A program made the translations under genes and the position numbers. A stretch of DNA of 55,500 nt from Cristatella mucedo (Eukaryota; Bryozoa; Phylactolaemata; Cristatellidae): the NCBI GenBank assembly GCA_009760855.2, contig WPIO01000003.1:13817001-13872500 (forward strand), given 5' to 3'. The stretch's first letter is position 1. Each line of letters starts with the position of its first letter. Below the pieces are notes generated by a model, which was given only the letters and a program-made list of their open reading frames with translations, did not search any database and was not told the DNA's origin. This document shows positions 23,996-36,155 of the stretch, piece after piece.

Positions 23996-24620
23996 TACGT
24001 GCAGATATAAGGCGTGCAATCCAAAAAGATGTATGGCGGCATTGAATCATCTCCTTAGCCGCTCCCAGGTCAGCACTATACTTGGAGATTCTTGTGGCGA
24101 TCTACCATATTGATTTTCTTGCTTTTTCGATTAATTTAAAAAAGACCAGAGAGTCTTTCTGTTGGTAGCATCCTCGCGGGATAATTGAACCTCCATTTTC
24201 TACCTCAATGTTAACAGTCAAGCCTACCACTATTGACCTCATCTCAAAGTTCATATTCCAGTTTAAGAAGACTGCTAGCGCTCGAGATTAAACCACTGTT
24301 CATCATCTAAGATACTTAGTTTTGTTGCTGCCTTGCATAAATTGCACAATAAAGATGTCTTTAGTCATAGGTCTCGTCGTCTCTCGTCATCCGTCAAAGA
24401 GGCTGTTGCTAGGTCATTCATTAAGAAGTGGGCATTAATAGCTAGAGAGCTTGAGCAACATACTCCCAGTCTAGCGATTGCAGCCTTCCTAAAAGTCCGT
24501 GGAATGATTAGTAGCAGTCCAGCTAAAATCTTATATCACAGCTTCAAAGTAATATGCCAGTTCTAGTCAATGTCAAGGTACTAAGTTCTGTTCATCTACA
24601 TATTTAACACACATATGGTA
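23996..24620. other. No recognised gene
   Basis: One 77-codon plus frame (24333-24566) without known domain. It may be decayed repeat sequence. Confidence 0.35.
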
Positions 24621-24624
24621 CTAT

Positions 24625-24925
24625 TACTTTAAGCAATATAATTAAAGAAGCTTAAAACACACCTATTTATTACAGTGTTTAGTGGGTCCTCGTGATTCGT
24701 CCTCTGCGTGCTTATGCGTGCTGACACTCTGTCTGCTGCAACTAACCATATCAACTTGTTTACTCTGTGCATGTCACATCTTAAAATGTCATGCTTGATG
24801 ACATTGTGAATGTTATCACTAATAACTTGTCTTGCTTTTTTTTACAGAATCTGTAAAGTGCCTAGAAAGAGACTCATTTCCCTGACAGTGCTATCCAAAT
24901 CTATTGTCATTTTTAGTATTATTAT
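24625..24925 (+). mobile_element. LINE A 3' end
   Basis: It follows the A 3' series: CTTAAAACACACCTATTTAT, GTGATTCGTCCTCTGCGTGC, TGCTGACACTCTGTCTGCTG, AAAGTGCCTAGAAAGAGACT and CCTGACAGTGCTATCC, ending in an ATT-rich tail. Confidence 0.75.
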
Positions 24926-24927
24926 TA

Positions 24928-25360
24928 GTTAGCCTTTTGGAAAATCACTCCAAAGATTCAGCACTGTTTGCATTATATAATGAGCTTCTAAGGAATGTTG
25001 ACTTAAGTAGAATCTCTCAGCTTGTTCTGCTGGATCTCTTGGTAGGTTTTGATGATATGGATCATCGAGTCCTCATTGTGAGCCTAGCACCTCGCTTAGG
25101 CAATACTGGCATTACACTCCGACGGTTTAGGTCATATTCTGTGGGAGATTTCAGAGCTTATAAGTCATTTGCCAACGGTCACCAGATAAGCCTTAAAGTA
25201 TGGGTTACCCCAGGGATCTGTACTAGCTCCATTTACTTTCACAATTTATGCTCCTGTCTTGTCCATACAATCGCCAAGCATGATCTAGACTTCCATTCTT
25301 ATGCAGATTACACACTACTGTACCTATACGTACCTACCGTATTTTGCAATTTTGAGCTTT
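24928..25360 (+). mobile_element. LINE A reverse transcriptase fragment directly after a LINE A 3' end
   Basis: An open frame reads ENHSKDSALFALYNELLRN, LVLLDLLVGFDDMDHRVL, LGNTGITLRRFRSYSVG and HSYADYTLLYLY, in register with the A copy at 33285 (ANHSTESALLRVYNDLLRN, LLDL, FRSYLSGR, YADN). The catalytic YADD box reads YADY, so the second aspartate is lost. The frame keeps going to 25551, but the later part is not recognisable. Confidence 0.75.
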
Positions 25361-26055
<695 letters not shown>

Positions 26056-26174
26056 TCCCAGTCTATAATTCCACACTTTCCTGAGACCAACTGTGCCGGA
26101 ATCGGATATAACTTTCAGAGCAAAAAAATCTGTCACCAACCGCTTTAGGCAAAAGAACGGAACAGCTGATTCAT

Positions 26175-26350
26175 GGTTCTGGGAGAACCTTGTGGACTAA
26201 GGAAGCTAAAACTAATGCAGCAGTTCTTCTAGTTAGGACGGAGCCAAGTCACGGCAGGCCTCGTGGGTCAACGTAAAAGTTTTGCCCTGTGTCCGTGGAT
26301 CGACTGGAATCCATCGCAGCTGTTTCAGCAAAAGAGACTCTGGCTTAATT
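26175..26350 (-). mobile_element. LINE B fragment, minus
   Basis: Plus text GGACGGAGCCAAGTCACGGC, then GGCCTCGTGGGTCAACGTAA and CCTGTGTCCGTGGATCGACT, closely follows 85-175 of the window, which is LINE B in the same orientation. Confidence 0.65.
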
Positions 26351-26479
26351 GCTTGGGTTTGTTGACAAACGTAGTAGTTATAATCTTCACCAGCAGTAGA
26401 AGCGCATTGGTCTTTATTGGTATATGCGACAAAGCAGAGTTATGGGTAGTCTAGTTTGTATAAAGCTAGAGAACTAGTA

Positions 26480-27160
26480 AGATCTTTTATCCGCCACTGC
26501 ATAGGCGTCCCTTAGTCCTGGACATGAGCTGAATATGATGAATAGCTACAGAGAAAGTTTTTTCAGAATTAATTTTAAATGTCAACCAGTCGTATAAGAG
26601 AACACGTAAATTACGAGCATCTGATAATACTCTCGATAGGGCACCACCAGCTAGAAGACCATAGTCCCTATATAATTCCAGACATAAGTATAAGGTGTTC
26701 AATGAGAGGTTTTGTTTTAACACCGTTTAGCTAAAGGAAATCAGCCAACATCCAGGATCGAATTTCTGCAAGGTGAGCATTCATCTTAAGTTACTGCCGC
26801 GGAATCGGATGGCTCAAGTGGCAATTACAGCTGGATGTCATCGGCATTGAAATGAAAGCCAATGCCGTGGTACCGAATCACTTTCCCGAATAGCTCTATA
26901 TAAATGGAGGAAAGCTAAGGGGAAAGGACAGAGCCTTGTGGAACTCCACAGGCGTCTGGGTCAGCTGGATGAGACTAGACCACCGCACAGACACGGACTG
27001 GACGCGATTTAGCAAGTACCATTCGAATCACACCAGAGCCTCGTCAGCAGAACGATCACTGCTCTCATTCGCTCTCGTAGGGATATCATGATCGATTTGA
27101 TCAAATGCTGCCCACTGATCGAGCAGGACTAAGGTGATGACGTTATTATCATCATTTGCT
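26480..27160 (-). mobile_element. LINE C: decayed CR1-type reverse transcriptase, minus
   Basis: Read on minus from high to low coordinates: VLLDQWAAFDQIDHDIP (about 27130-27080), a WYL.RVQSVSVRW block, VEFHKAL (a decayed GVPQGSVL, about 26945), HGIGFHFNADDIQL (about 26880-26830, catalytic box NADD), then the RNLRVLLYDWLTF block matching the conserved 'ARNLGVxxDxxLxF' (about 26620-26570). Block order and spacing fit a non-LTR reverse transcriptase. The sequence is unlike A and B and has stops and shifts. Confidence 0.65.
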
Positions 27161-28370
27161 CACTAAAATAGAAGTTCTTTGGTCACACGACGGTGAGTGT
27201 TTTCAGTAGACCAGTATCGCTTGAAAATTTTTTGAAAACCAAGTACAACAAAGGAAGAAGAGAGATAAGAGGGGCGACGATTCTAGTGGTGCGTCAGAAG
27301 TCAATCTACGAGGTTTTTTAATATTGGTCGAAAAATGGCCGGTTTTAATAGCTTGACATTCATTCGCGAATATTGTTGATACTTGGTAAGGCTTGAAGCA
27401 TTTCAGCTGAGAAAAGTGATCGGCAAGGGTCTTTTGCGCTTGCCCCTACTTGCCTGCAACAGCCACTCGGATGGTCGATAATTTGAAAATAAATTACAAA
27501 AAAATAGCACAAATTGTGAAAATGCTAGGCTTAAGCATCAGCTAGGTGGTTTGCATCCAGGCTCCTCTGCTTGCTCCCAGGGCTCCCACAAATAAGATTA
27601 GCGATGATGTTTTTGACATTCTCTCGGACAGCACGTTCTCTTAAAGCAATAGCTATCGACCTCTTTTCCATAGTGAGTGGATCCCTTTGAAAATAGGATG
27701 AAAGCAAATTTTTAAAGCACATAAAACACAAATTTGCTTCAGCTAATGTGCTTTATTTTATTTAAAATTGATTTCATCGAACGTCGTATGATGCATACGA
27801 ATTACGAATGAATTAAATAGTTAAATATATTTCTCACTCCTTTTAAGGTAAGTTAATGTTCACTCCGTAAAAAATATAGTACACGTAACATGTGCAAAGT
27901 AAGCAAAATAAAACTTTAATTTTAATTTTCTAAAGTACTTTCCATTATGAAGATTGTTCTTTGGCTTGGCCAGGAATCTGAGACTGCATAGACGTTTTTA
28001 AATGTCATTTTGGTATCCAATTGATTTAAAATTGTTGTTTTGCTGCTTTTTTTTATAGAAACTAGTGCTGAAACCTTCAATTACTAAGATTTTAAGCGGC
28101 AACCGAATCGGAGCATCCACAATTCTCTTTACCAGTCGAGGATAGAATTGTTACAACGCACACCAGAGTTTTGGAAAGGTCTTCGTATTCCACTCATTTC
28201 GTAACGTGTCCTTTGTCCTCACGAGAATTAAGTCATCTTTGGGAAAGTCTACTTCACAAATCCGTATACGCCGTCACAGAAAGAATTACGAATCCGCTTG
28301 TTAACTTAAAGGTGTCATGAGCAGAAGAAACCTTTCGGAGAATTCTGAAGAACCTGCACATGTCTGCATA
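27161..28370. other. Unassigned, may include the left end of the hAT relic
   Basis: A minus frame at 27531-27731 is unrecognised. A possible remnant of the hAT C-terminal region (EYEDLSKTLVCVVTIL, minus, near 28140-28190) is too decayed to claim. Confidence 0.3.
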
Positions 28371-28379
28371 ACTCTACAA

Positions 28380-29190
28380 TGAACAAAATTTACTCGCTTT
28401 TCTCACTCTATATTCCATCCTGCAGAAGCAACACTTTCTTTTGTATAGGAAAGCTTGCATTCCCCCCAGGGTTCAAGCGCATCTCTACAGTGGCAGTTTG
28501 GCCAAAAAAGCATGCAATCTTTCAACACCAATCATACTTGCAACTTCAGGGCCTTGAATCCCAAGATTCACCTTATTTATGTGGCCAAAAATATCCACTA
28601 AGCACGCAATATCAAGAATGAATCGATCACTATTTAATCTTTCTGAGTCACTTTATACTTTAAAAAAAGTGAAACTTCTGCTCGAAGTTCATGACGAGCA
28701 CTTCGAGGCTCGTCCTATGGAAAGCCTGTCCACTTCTGAGTGTTCGAGAGTATTTTTATATACTCTTCCCATTTCTCTGAAATGCCTCTTTATAAGCCGG
28801 CGGGTCACATTCCTAGCTCCGATGCAGTCGAAAACTTTCACGCCATTACAGGAGACTTCCTTCAGAACTGTTGTCCGAGATTATAGCGCAAATGCATTCT
28901 GATGTTTAAATCAACGAGTTACGGTGAGCTGCGGAGGTTCTTTCCTCATTCAAGCAGCCAAGCCAAATGTAGTGTCAAGCACAGCAGTTTTATTGCAGCT
29001 GAAGTTTTTGCTTGTCAAGCACTACTTATTGTTTTTAAGATTTTCGTGTCTCTGTTGTTTACAAAAGTGGCTCACATAAAAAATCTTCTTTGATGGGATT
29101 CACTAGCTTATAACGGATGAAAACCGCTAGCTGGCTGCACTTATCAGCAGTTTCATCCAGCTGTACATTGAACGAAAATGACATGACTGT
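28380..29190 (-). pseudogene. hAT/ZBED-like transposase relic
   Basis: Reading minus from 29185 down: FNVQLDETADKCSQLAVFIR then YKLVNPIKEDFLCEPLL stop, matching the 'LQLDESTDxxxxAQLLVFVRYV...IKEDFLFCEPL' block of the ZBED5/FAM200/GTF2IRD2-like hAT transposase family. Next is GVKVFDCIGARNVTRRLIKR HFREMG, VYKNTLEHSEVDRLSIGR (cf. 'LLFHTEVRWLSRGKVL'), then ILDIACLVDIFGHINKVNLG (cf. 'LAYLADIFxHLNxLNLxLQG'). Block order agrees with the family; stops and frameshifts break it. The BED finger and C-terminal dimerisation domain are not seen. These are DNA transposases of cut-and-paste elements, and this copy is dead. Confidence 0.7.
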
Positions 29191-30465
29191 CCTTTCTTTT
29201 ATTGCTTAAATCGCACCAGAATATTAGAAACAATTCTAAAAATTCTCGACTAGGCGATGCCATTTGAAAAAGGCACTTCTTCAATTTTATTCTTATACTC
29301 TAAGTCTATAAACCAGCTCGACCATTTCCTGAAAACAGGTTTTACGAAAGTCTGTAAAATTGCATTATACTTCTCTTTGTCGTATACATGCAGGAACGTA
29401 AATAATTATCAATGTAGATATCTAAGGCGTTCATCGGTGACGTAACTTACTTAAGAGAGCCTAAGGATAGCTCTCATGTACTATAAGAGCCCCCCCCCCA
29501 TCAATTCCGGTTTATTCGGAATGTAAGAAGGTTTACCGCAACGCATCTAATCAAACTTTTTGCAAGGGAATAAATTAAAAATAGCATTTGATACGCGTTA
29601 GGTCGCCACTTGGAGCTTTCTGGAAGGGAGAGTTAAAGCAAAAACTACGTAACAAACTACGAAATGACTATCACCTACAATTGAATGTATGACTAGGGCT
29701 AAATAGTTGGTTATCTCTGTCCTAAAGATTATTCTGGTTGGAAAAAAGACGTGTTTCTTTTGCTGTAGCTTCCATTAAATGTACTGAGTGAAGATAAGTC
29801 TTTGACACCTTTTCAAGGAAGCAGATTCTGATCGGAATCTTTTCCAATTTTTTTCAATTTCTCTCTGCAAGCACACTAAAAAACGTAGGAGTGCTAGGAT
29901 TACCTTATTTGCACTCCAGCTGTAGTCTGTCTAATTGGAGCAGAAACAGGTTAACAAGACCACGAGTTGTTCGCTTACAAGAGCTAATCAGTTCTGTTAA
30001 CTGTGCGACTGTAGAGTTCTCCGCATACTTCGGGATAGCCTCCAACGTTTTTCTGCAGCTGATACATCACTGGTCACACAGTTCTTTATTTCTGGAGTAT
30101 TTCTGTTTGTTTTTCACTCGGATGACACTGTTACAGTTAATTTGAGTAATAGAGTTCATAGCCAGATGAACGTATGCCAACATCTCTTTCGTGCTCATTT
30201 GTAGAGAATATTTGCCTAAACATTGTTAAAGTTTGTAATGCCGTACTCATTAAATGCCTCGTGCCTAAGTTATTCGACTGGAGTCACAGACTTTGAGCAT
30301 GTCATCGGTGAAGCAGTTCGTGAAACCATCACCTAAAGCTCACTATCTAGGTTTCGTCTTTGACGACCCACAATTTTCACTTTTTCATTCAAAGAATAAT
30401 TTTATGGCATTTTATCTAGTTCATGCTGTATAAAGAATTAAGGAATATTGACCGAATCGGCTAGC
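29191..30465. other. No recognised gene
   Basis: AT-rich sequence with a C9 run near 29491. It may contain the N-terminal remains of the hAT element, but none is readable. Confidence 0.35.
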
Positions 30466-30469
30466 TATT

Positions 30470-31150
30470 GTAATATCCTTCAAGTGTTCTCTTGGCTGGG
30501 TAACTGTAACTCCCTTTTAGCAGGGCTGTTGAAAAATTCCTCCGGGTTTCTGCTGTTAATCCTCAACGCGGTTACTAGAAAAGCCTTTAAATAAAAGAAA
30601 GTCGCCATATCACTCCGTGGCTAGATGAACGGTGGGACGGGGAATCCAAATCAAAATTCTCACTGTGACCTACAAGACTCAGCACGCTCACATGCTGCTT
30701 CAATTAGCTACACTGAGCAAGGCACAGCATGGTTCAGCACTCCCCTTAACACAGATTAGCCCCCTTTACAGATTGCACGGCTCAGCTGTTGCTACCCCAG
30801 GTCTTTTAGAGATATACACAGGCTGTCCCTGCCATCGGTTTTATAACTATCAGTGACAGGTGCTCGTGTCCCTGTAGGGACCCTGGCCTTGCAAGCCACT
30901 TTAACCTACTGTTGCATCACGCTGTCAAATCTCTTGCTTCCGAGTCTTGCACCACAACTCACTTATTTCATTGCTGCTACTTTCTATTGCTATGCTGTAC
31001 ACGTACGCTCTTAACCTAACTCCTCATAGCTCAGTTATCTGCCTTGCTTTTTCCTTTGTTTGCGTGAAACGAAAGATTCTGGCGATTGATTGCTTCCCGA
31101 AAGCAACCACGGGTCTGCGTGCTAAATAAACAACTGGCCGGCTACGTTCG
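30470..31150 (+). mobile_element. LINE B-like fragment, strongly degraded
   Basis: ILTVTYKTQHAHMLLQLA (cf. VLTLTHKA...GLAP) near 30650, LHGSAVATPGLL near 30777, and a 3' series TTCCTTTGTTTGCGTGAAAC GAAAGATTCTGG parallel to the B end TTGCGTGAGACGAAGTCTG. Many differences from other B copies suggest an older subfamily. Confidence 0.5.
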
Positions 31151-31850
31151 TCCTCGTGTGTGCGTAGTGATGTCTGTAGAGACACTTACACACATCCTGT
31201 GTCTGTTCATTCGCATACATACCATTACATATAGGTACGTTGAGAGATAAGCCGAGTAAGCTAAAGTTGTACCTCAGTTAGCATTCCAAGGAGGAACACA
31301 GAGAAGCTTTCTTCGGAATGCGAGCTACTCTTTCCTAGGCAGTCCGTGCATTGCAACAACCACTGCATATCAAGGTGAGACCACCATAGGTCGAAGTTTA
31401 CCTTGCAGTTTGAAAACAGCCAGGGCTTAACTAGAAAGCAATCCTCAATCTAGACCTATACGTTGTACCTGGTTCATCTGGGTGCAATTGCAACATTGTG
31501 AGCACACTGGTTTCTGAGTCACATGCTAACTGCACTAGATACTCGTTGGGTGTCAGATGTGAAAACGGTTAATCACAGAGGGTGCATTTTGCTAAGAAAC
31601 CTTTTGGCCTGAGGGTCTGAGCTCTGTTCTATAAATTTATTGCAGGTCTCTTTGGAGTGTTTAGTGATGTTGTTTTCATCAATGACCACGATGGTGATCA
31701 GGACGATGCCAACGAGGAGGCTTTAATTGATGCTTTGGCCGTCTAGACCTAACGATGGCAGTATCAGTGCTAGTGCTGGGACCACTAGTAATGTTGCTAT
31801 CAGCTAGTTTTTGGAGTAATGACTTTAGTAGTACAGATTTTGAAAAATGA
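31151..31850. other. No recognised gene
   Basis: Nothing supported in this stretch beyond short open frames. Confidence 0.4.
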
Positions 31851-31854
31851 GGCT

Positions 31855-32495
31855 GAAATAATAGAAATTAAAATAATTGCTCATTTGTATAGCGCCTTAG
31901 AGAATTTAATCTATGCTGATGCTTTACAACTTGCTGCATGGGAAGCAATAACCAGGGGTTAATGAAACGTTCGGTAATCAATCAATCGCTTAGACAAGCA
32001 TGCGAGAGCAAGGGGTATCATGCTTAGGCCAGCATGCAAGCGCACACAGCAAGGCACTCAGGGTCACCGGGGTTCAGGACAGCTGAGCCTAATAAATGCG
32101 TAGCTTAGACTTAAATGATGCAGAATAATTGCAGGTGTTTTAACAAGCCCGACGCGAGGTTTACTCTTTGGACGAACACGAACTGAAAGACGGATCACTG
32201 AAAGATTTCAATTTAGTTTAAGCCACGACGAGGTGTCTAGAAAGTGTGGAGCAGTAATGCGAGAGCACACTGATGAAGCAAGGGGATTGGATAGATAGGC
32301 TAGTGCAAGCGAGTGAAGTGACCTGCCATAGGCCAGAGATATGATCATGAAATCGATTCGCTGCCTGATAGTGATCCAGTGAAGCCCCGACAGATGTAGC
32401 ATGACCCGTCAGCCATCATTGACGACCGTTGACGATAGGCCTGACAAGCTGTTGAGTTTTGCAGCAGCTGCACGCGATTAAGGGTGCGGGGCTGG
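31855..32495 (-). mobile_element. LINE A fragment, minus
   Basis: The tail is GTATAGCGCCTTAGAGAATT (plus). The coding part on minus reads LSGLHWITIRQRIDFMIISL and SLHSLALAYLSNPL, parallel to 'LADLHWLPVKRRIDFKVLSL' and 'FHSLAPAYLSDLL' in the copy at 33285. It is diverged and broken. Confidence 0.7.
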
Positions 32496-33145
32496 AATCA
32501 TGTGTAATAATCACCATTAATTTCAGTCCCAAGAATCGCTCCCATTTCCTCTACGACACATGCAGATCGACTATCCGCTGCAGCTGCTATTCAGGTGATA
32601 TGTTGTCCTGGTAATATGTCAGCTTTGTAGCAGTCAAATCAGTTAAACGCTTTGCGAACAGCTTTCCAGCTGCTGTTGGCGCATGCTTTAGCCAGTCCTA
32701 ATCCTATGAGCAGCGCTTCTTTTGGAAAACCTCACCGCAGCAGAGCCTTGCAAAAGCATTCATTATTTATTGCTGCGAGCTCACAGCTTGCGGTCGAACT
32801 CGTTTATTTCTTAAAGCTTTAGCCTTAAACATTAGTCACGAACGTTTCCCTAAAAGCTAGTAAAGTTCTGAAGCTTCTCTGACGTCATAGCAGCTTTCAT
32901 AATTGCATAGCCTGATTCTGAGGTAGGTGGGCAAAGATACTACTAGCCGTCTGGTTTTTTCTCGACTGAGCTACTGTAACTGATTGTTGTCGAAGCTATT
33001 AAAATATCCCCAAGCCACTATAGCTTATGCTGAATGTGACTGCAAAGTTGTTCTCTGTATAAAAAAAAGTCGCTTTCCCTTTGCTAAAGTAGCAGCAATG
33101 GCTTCCGGTCGATCAACTGATGCAGAGCAAAATTCTCACTCAGGC
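32496..33145. other. No recognised gene
   Basis: Only short frames without domains. Confidence 0.4.
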
Positions 33146-33149
33146 CTTA

Positions 33150-33235
33150 AGGCCTACTTTTGCTTGACTCCTTCATACCTAGCTTCATAATTCTGCATTA
33201 GTTTCAGCTCACAGATAGCCCTCGTGCCTGCAGGT
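33150..33235 (+). mobile_element. LINE B scrap
   Basis: CTTGACTCCTTCATACCTAG CTTC, then TGCATTAGTTTCAGCTC and CCTCGTGCCTGCAGGTC match the B series GGCTCCTTCATACCTAGCTG ... CGTGCCCTCAGGTC at 35775-35835. Confidence 0.55.
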
Positions 33236-33293
33236 CCTCTCAAGACAGGACCTCTCAAGACAGGACCTCTCAAGACCTTGTGCCTGCAGGTCC
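33224..33293. repeat. 15 bp x 3 tandem repeat between two copies of GTGCCTGCAGGTCC
   Basis: AGGACCTCTCAAGAC (first copy AGGTCCTCTCAAGAC) repeats three times at 33232-33276. GTGCCTGCAGGTCC is present at 33224-33237 and again at 33280-33293. It lies exactly at the join of LINE B and LINE A sequence. Confidence 0.9.
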
Positions 33294-34870
33294 GCCCTGA
33301 CTCCCTTCTACCATTCCTATCAAAGACACTGGAACGGGTCGTGGAAGACCAGCTGAACTCATATATTGAAACTTCTAACCTTGCTAATAAGTTCCAGTCT
33401 GGCTCTAGAGCTAATCACTCCACAGAGTCAGCATTGCTTAGGGTGTACAACGATCTACTTAGGAATGCAGACATAGGTAGAGTGTCTCTGCTTGTTTTGC
33501 TCGATCTTCGGCAGCTTTTGATACTATCGATCACAAAATTCTTCTAGAGCGCCTCTCATCTCGCCTGGGCACCACAGGCACTGCTCTGCAATGGTTCAGA
33601 TCGTATCTCAGTGGAAGACTCCGGAGTATTGACGTGAATGGATAACAACATTCGAGGTACCTCTGAAATATGGGGTACTTCAGGGCACCGTGCTAGGTCC
33701 GGTTCTTTTCACGGTTTATACTCTCCCTCTTGCTGATGTGATTGCCAAGCACAATCTAGGCTTTCACTTCTATGCGGATAACACTCAGTTGTACCTTTGC
33801 TTAGATCCCTCCCAGCCTTCGAGTACCTCGAATTCTCTCAACTCACTTGCTGCATGTATTGATGACATCCGCACATGGATGGCAGCAAATTTTCTTAAAC
33901 TAAACGATGATAAAACTAACTTACTAGTTATGGGCAAACCCAGTGAGATTCAGATATTGGAAAGGCTGACGCTCAAAATTGGCTCTGCCAGCATATCTCC
34001 TGTTGAATCAGCTCGAAATCCAGGTGTCCTGCTCCAAAGTGACCTCTCGCTAGACGACCACATCAGCTCCACTGTCAAGTCTGCCTACTTTCAGCTTCAT
34101 AACATTGCAAACATTCGGGCTTGTTTCGATTAGGATACCACGTCTAAGTTGGCCCATGCATTTGTGACATCCCGCCTTGACTTCTGTAAGTCACTGCTTG
34201 CTGGACTACCAGCATGAGCAATCAGGCGATTACAGCCGGTGCAAAACTCTGCAGCTAGGCTTGTTTGTCATGGGCGTCCCAGTTGCCACATCACACCACT
34301 TCTCGCCGACCTGCACTGGCTACCAGTCAAGCGACGGATCGATTTCAAGGTTTTGTCGCTCACTTTTTGGTCATTTCATTCTCTGGCTCCAGCCTATCTC
34401 TCAGATCTACTCCCCCACCAGGTTAAGCATTGTACCATCTGCTTTTCGGAATCCAACAGTTTACCAATACCTCCTGCAAACCTCAAATCCTTTGGAGACC
34501 GTGCATTTAGTTCGTATGCTTCCAAAGCCTGGAACTCACTCCCGACTTGCGTCAGAACACCCCCTGACTTGACCACATTTAAAAAGAACTTAAAGACACA
34601 CCTTTAGGACAGCATTTAGTGTGTTCCTCTGATTCGTTCTTCATGTGCTTATGCTTTCTGACACTGTGCATGCTGCCACTAACCACATTTGCATGCTGAC
34701 CCTGTGCATGTCACCCCTAACCATGTTATTCATGTTGTTTATCAAGCATGGTATTACTCGCCATTCAATTGTGTTTCCCTTTGCAGCAAATGTAGAGCGC
34801 CTAGAAAGAGATTGAGTTCTCTGAGGGCGGTTTATCAAGTGCATTATCATTATTATTATTATTAATATTA
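33285..34870 (+). mobile_element. LINE A, longest copy in window
   Basis: Reverse transcriptase blocks in order: LPFLSKTLERVVEDQLNSYI, NKFQSGSRANHSTESALL, VYNDLLRNADIGRVSLLVLL, then a one-base loss near 33510 within the AAFDTIDH block, FRSYLSGRLRS, a broken PQG block, FYADNTQLYL (catalytic YADD changed to YADN), LNDDKTNLLVMGK, SARNPGVLLQSDLSLDDHIS, AHAFVTSRLDFC, LHWLPVKRRIDFKVLSLTF and SFGDRAFSSYASKAWNSLP. The 3' UTR runs to an (ATT)n end. This is a CR1/L2-type ORF2 lacking its endonuclease half. High similarity to the tail at 35897 marks it as fairly young, though dead. Confidence 0.9.
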
Positions 34871-34949
34871 TGACAATAAATTAACTGCACTAATATTTTA
34901 ATTAAAGCCACAACAACAGATCCCTGCTTCCCTTCCTCATCCCATCCCT

Positions 34950-35029
34950 CCTTTTCTCTCTCTCCGTGTCTATCTCTCTCTCTCTCTCTTTCACTCTGTC
35001 TCTGTCTCTCTCCATCTCTACCTCTCTCT

Positions 35030-35030
<1 letters not shown>
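34950..35030. repeat. Imperfect (CT)n run
   Basis: CTCTCT-rich with GTGTC, ATC and CACTC breaks, in a region between LINE copies. Confidence 0.85.
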
Positions 35031-35540
<510 letters not shown>

Positions 35541-35574
35541 ATGCAACTTCTAGTTTAAATATTTTAATAAATTA

Positions 35575-35896
35575 TTGTATCTTAGCCAGGGGAGCCCTGT
35601 CTCAAAGCAAGCAACTAGGCCACTGCACCTGGCTATGAATATGACTGCAAGGCTAGTTTTCAAGTCCCAGAGGTTTGACTATGTGTCGCCTTTGCTAAAA
35701 GAGCTAGGATGGCTGCCGGTTAATCAGTGGATACAGAGCAGAGTTCTTACACTGACCCACAAGGCCGCCACGGCTTGGCTCCTTCATACCTAGCTGAACT
35801 GCTGCACTAGTTTCAGCCTCTTCGTGCCCTCAGGTCATGTATGAACAATTGATTACCTATTCCTTTTCTCTGCTTAAAGACCGTTGGAGAAAGAAT
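35575..35896 (+). mobile_element. LINE B 5' portion (split by LINE A insertion)
   Basis: It reads GYEYDCKASF-type then SQRFDYVSPLLKELGWLPVN, QWIQSRVLTLTHKAATAWLL and FRPLRALRS-like, ending CTTAAAGACCGTTGGAGAAA. The remainder of the same element resumes at 36156. Confidence 0.8.
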
Positions 35897-36155
35897 AATA
35901 ATAACAATAATAATACACTTGATAAAGTGCCCTCAGAAAACTCAATCTCTTTCTAAGCGCTCTACATTTGCTGCAAAGGGAAACGCGATTGAATGGCGAG
36001 TAATATCATGCTTGATAAACAACATGAATAACATGGTTAGGGGTGACATGCACAGGGTCAGCATGCAAATGTGGTTAGTGGCAGCATGCACAGTGTCAGC
36101 AAGCATAAGCACATGAAGGACGAATCACAGGAACACACTAAATGCTGTCCTAGCT
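35897..36155 (-). mobile_element. LINE A 3' tail inserted in LINE B
   Basis: It starts (plus text) AATAATAATAACAATAATAA TACACTTGATAAAGTGCCCT CAG and runs through GCTCTACATTTGCTGCAAAG, GGGGTGACATGCACAGGGTC and GCATAAGCACATGAAGGACG to AACACACTAAATGCTGTCCT. It is the near-perfect reverse complement of 34612-34862. Confidence 0.85.
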
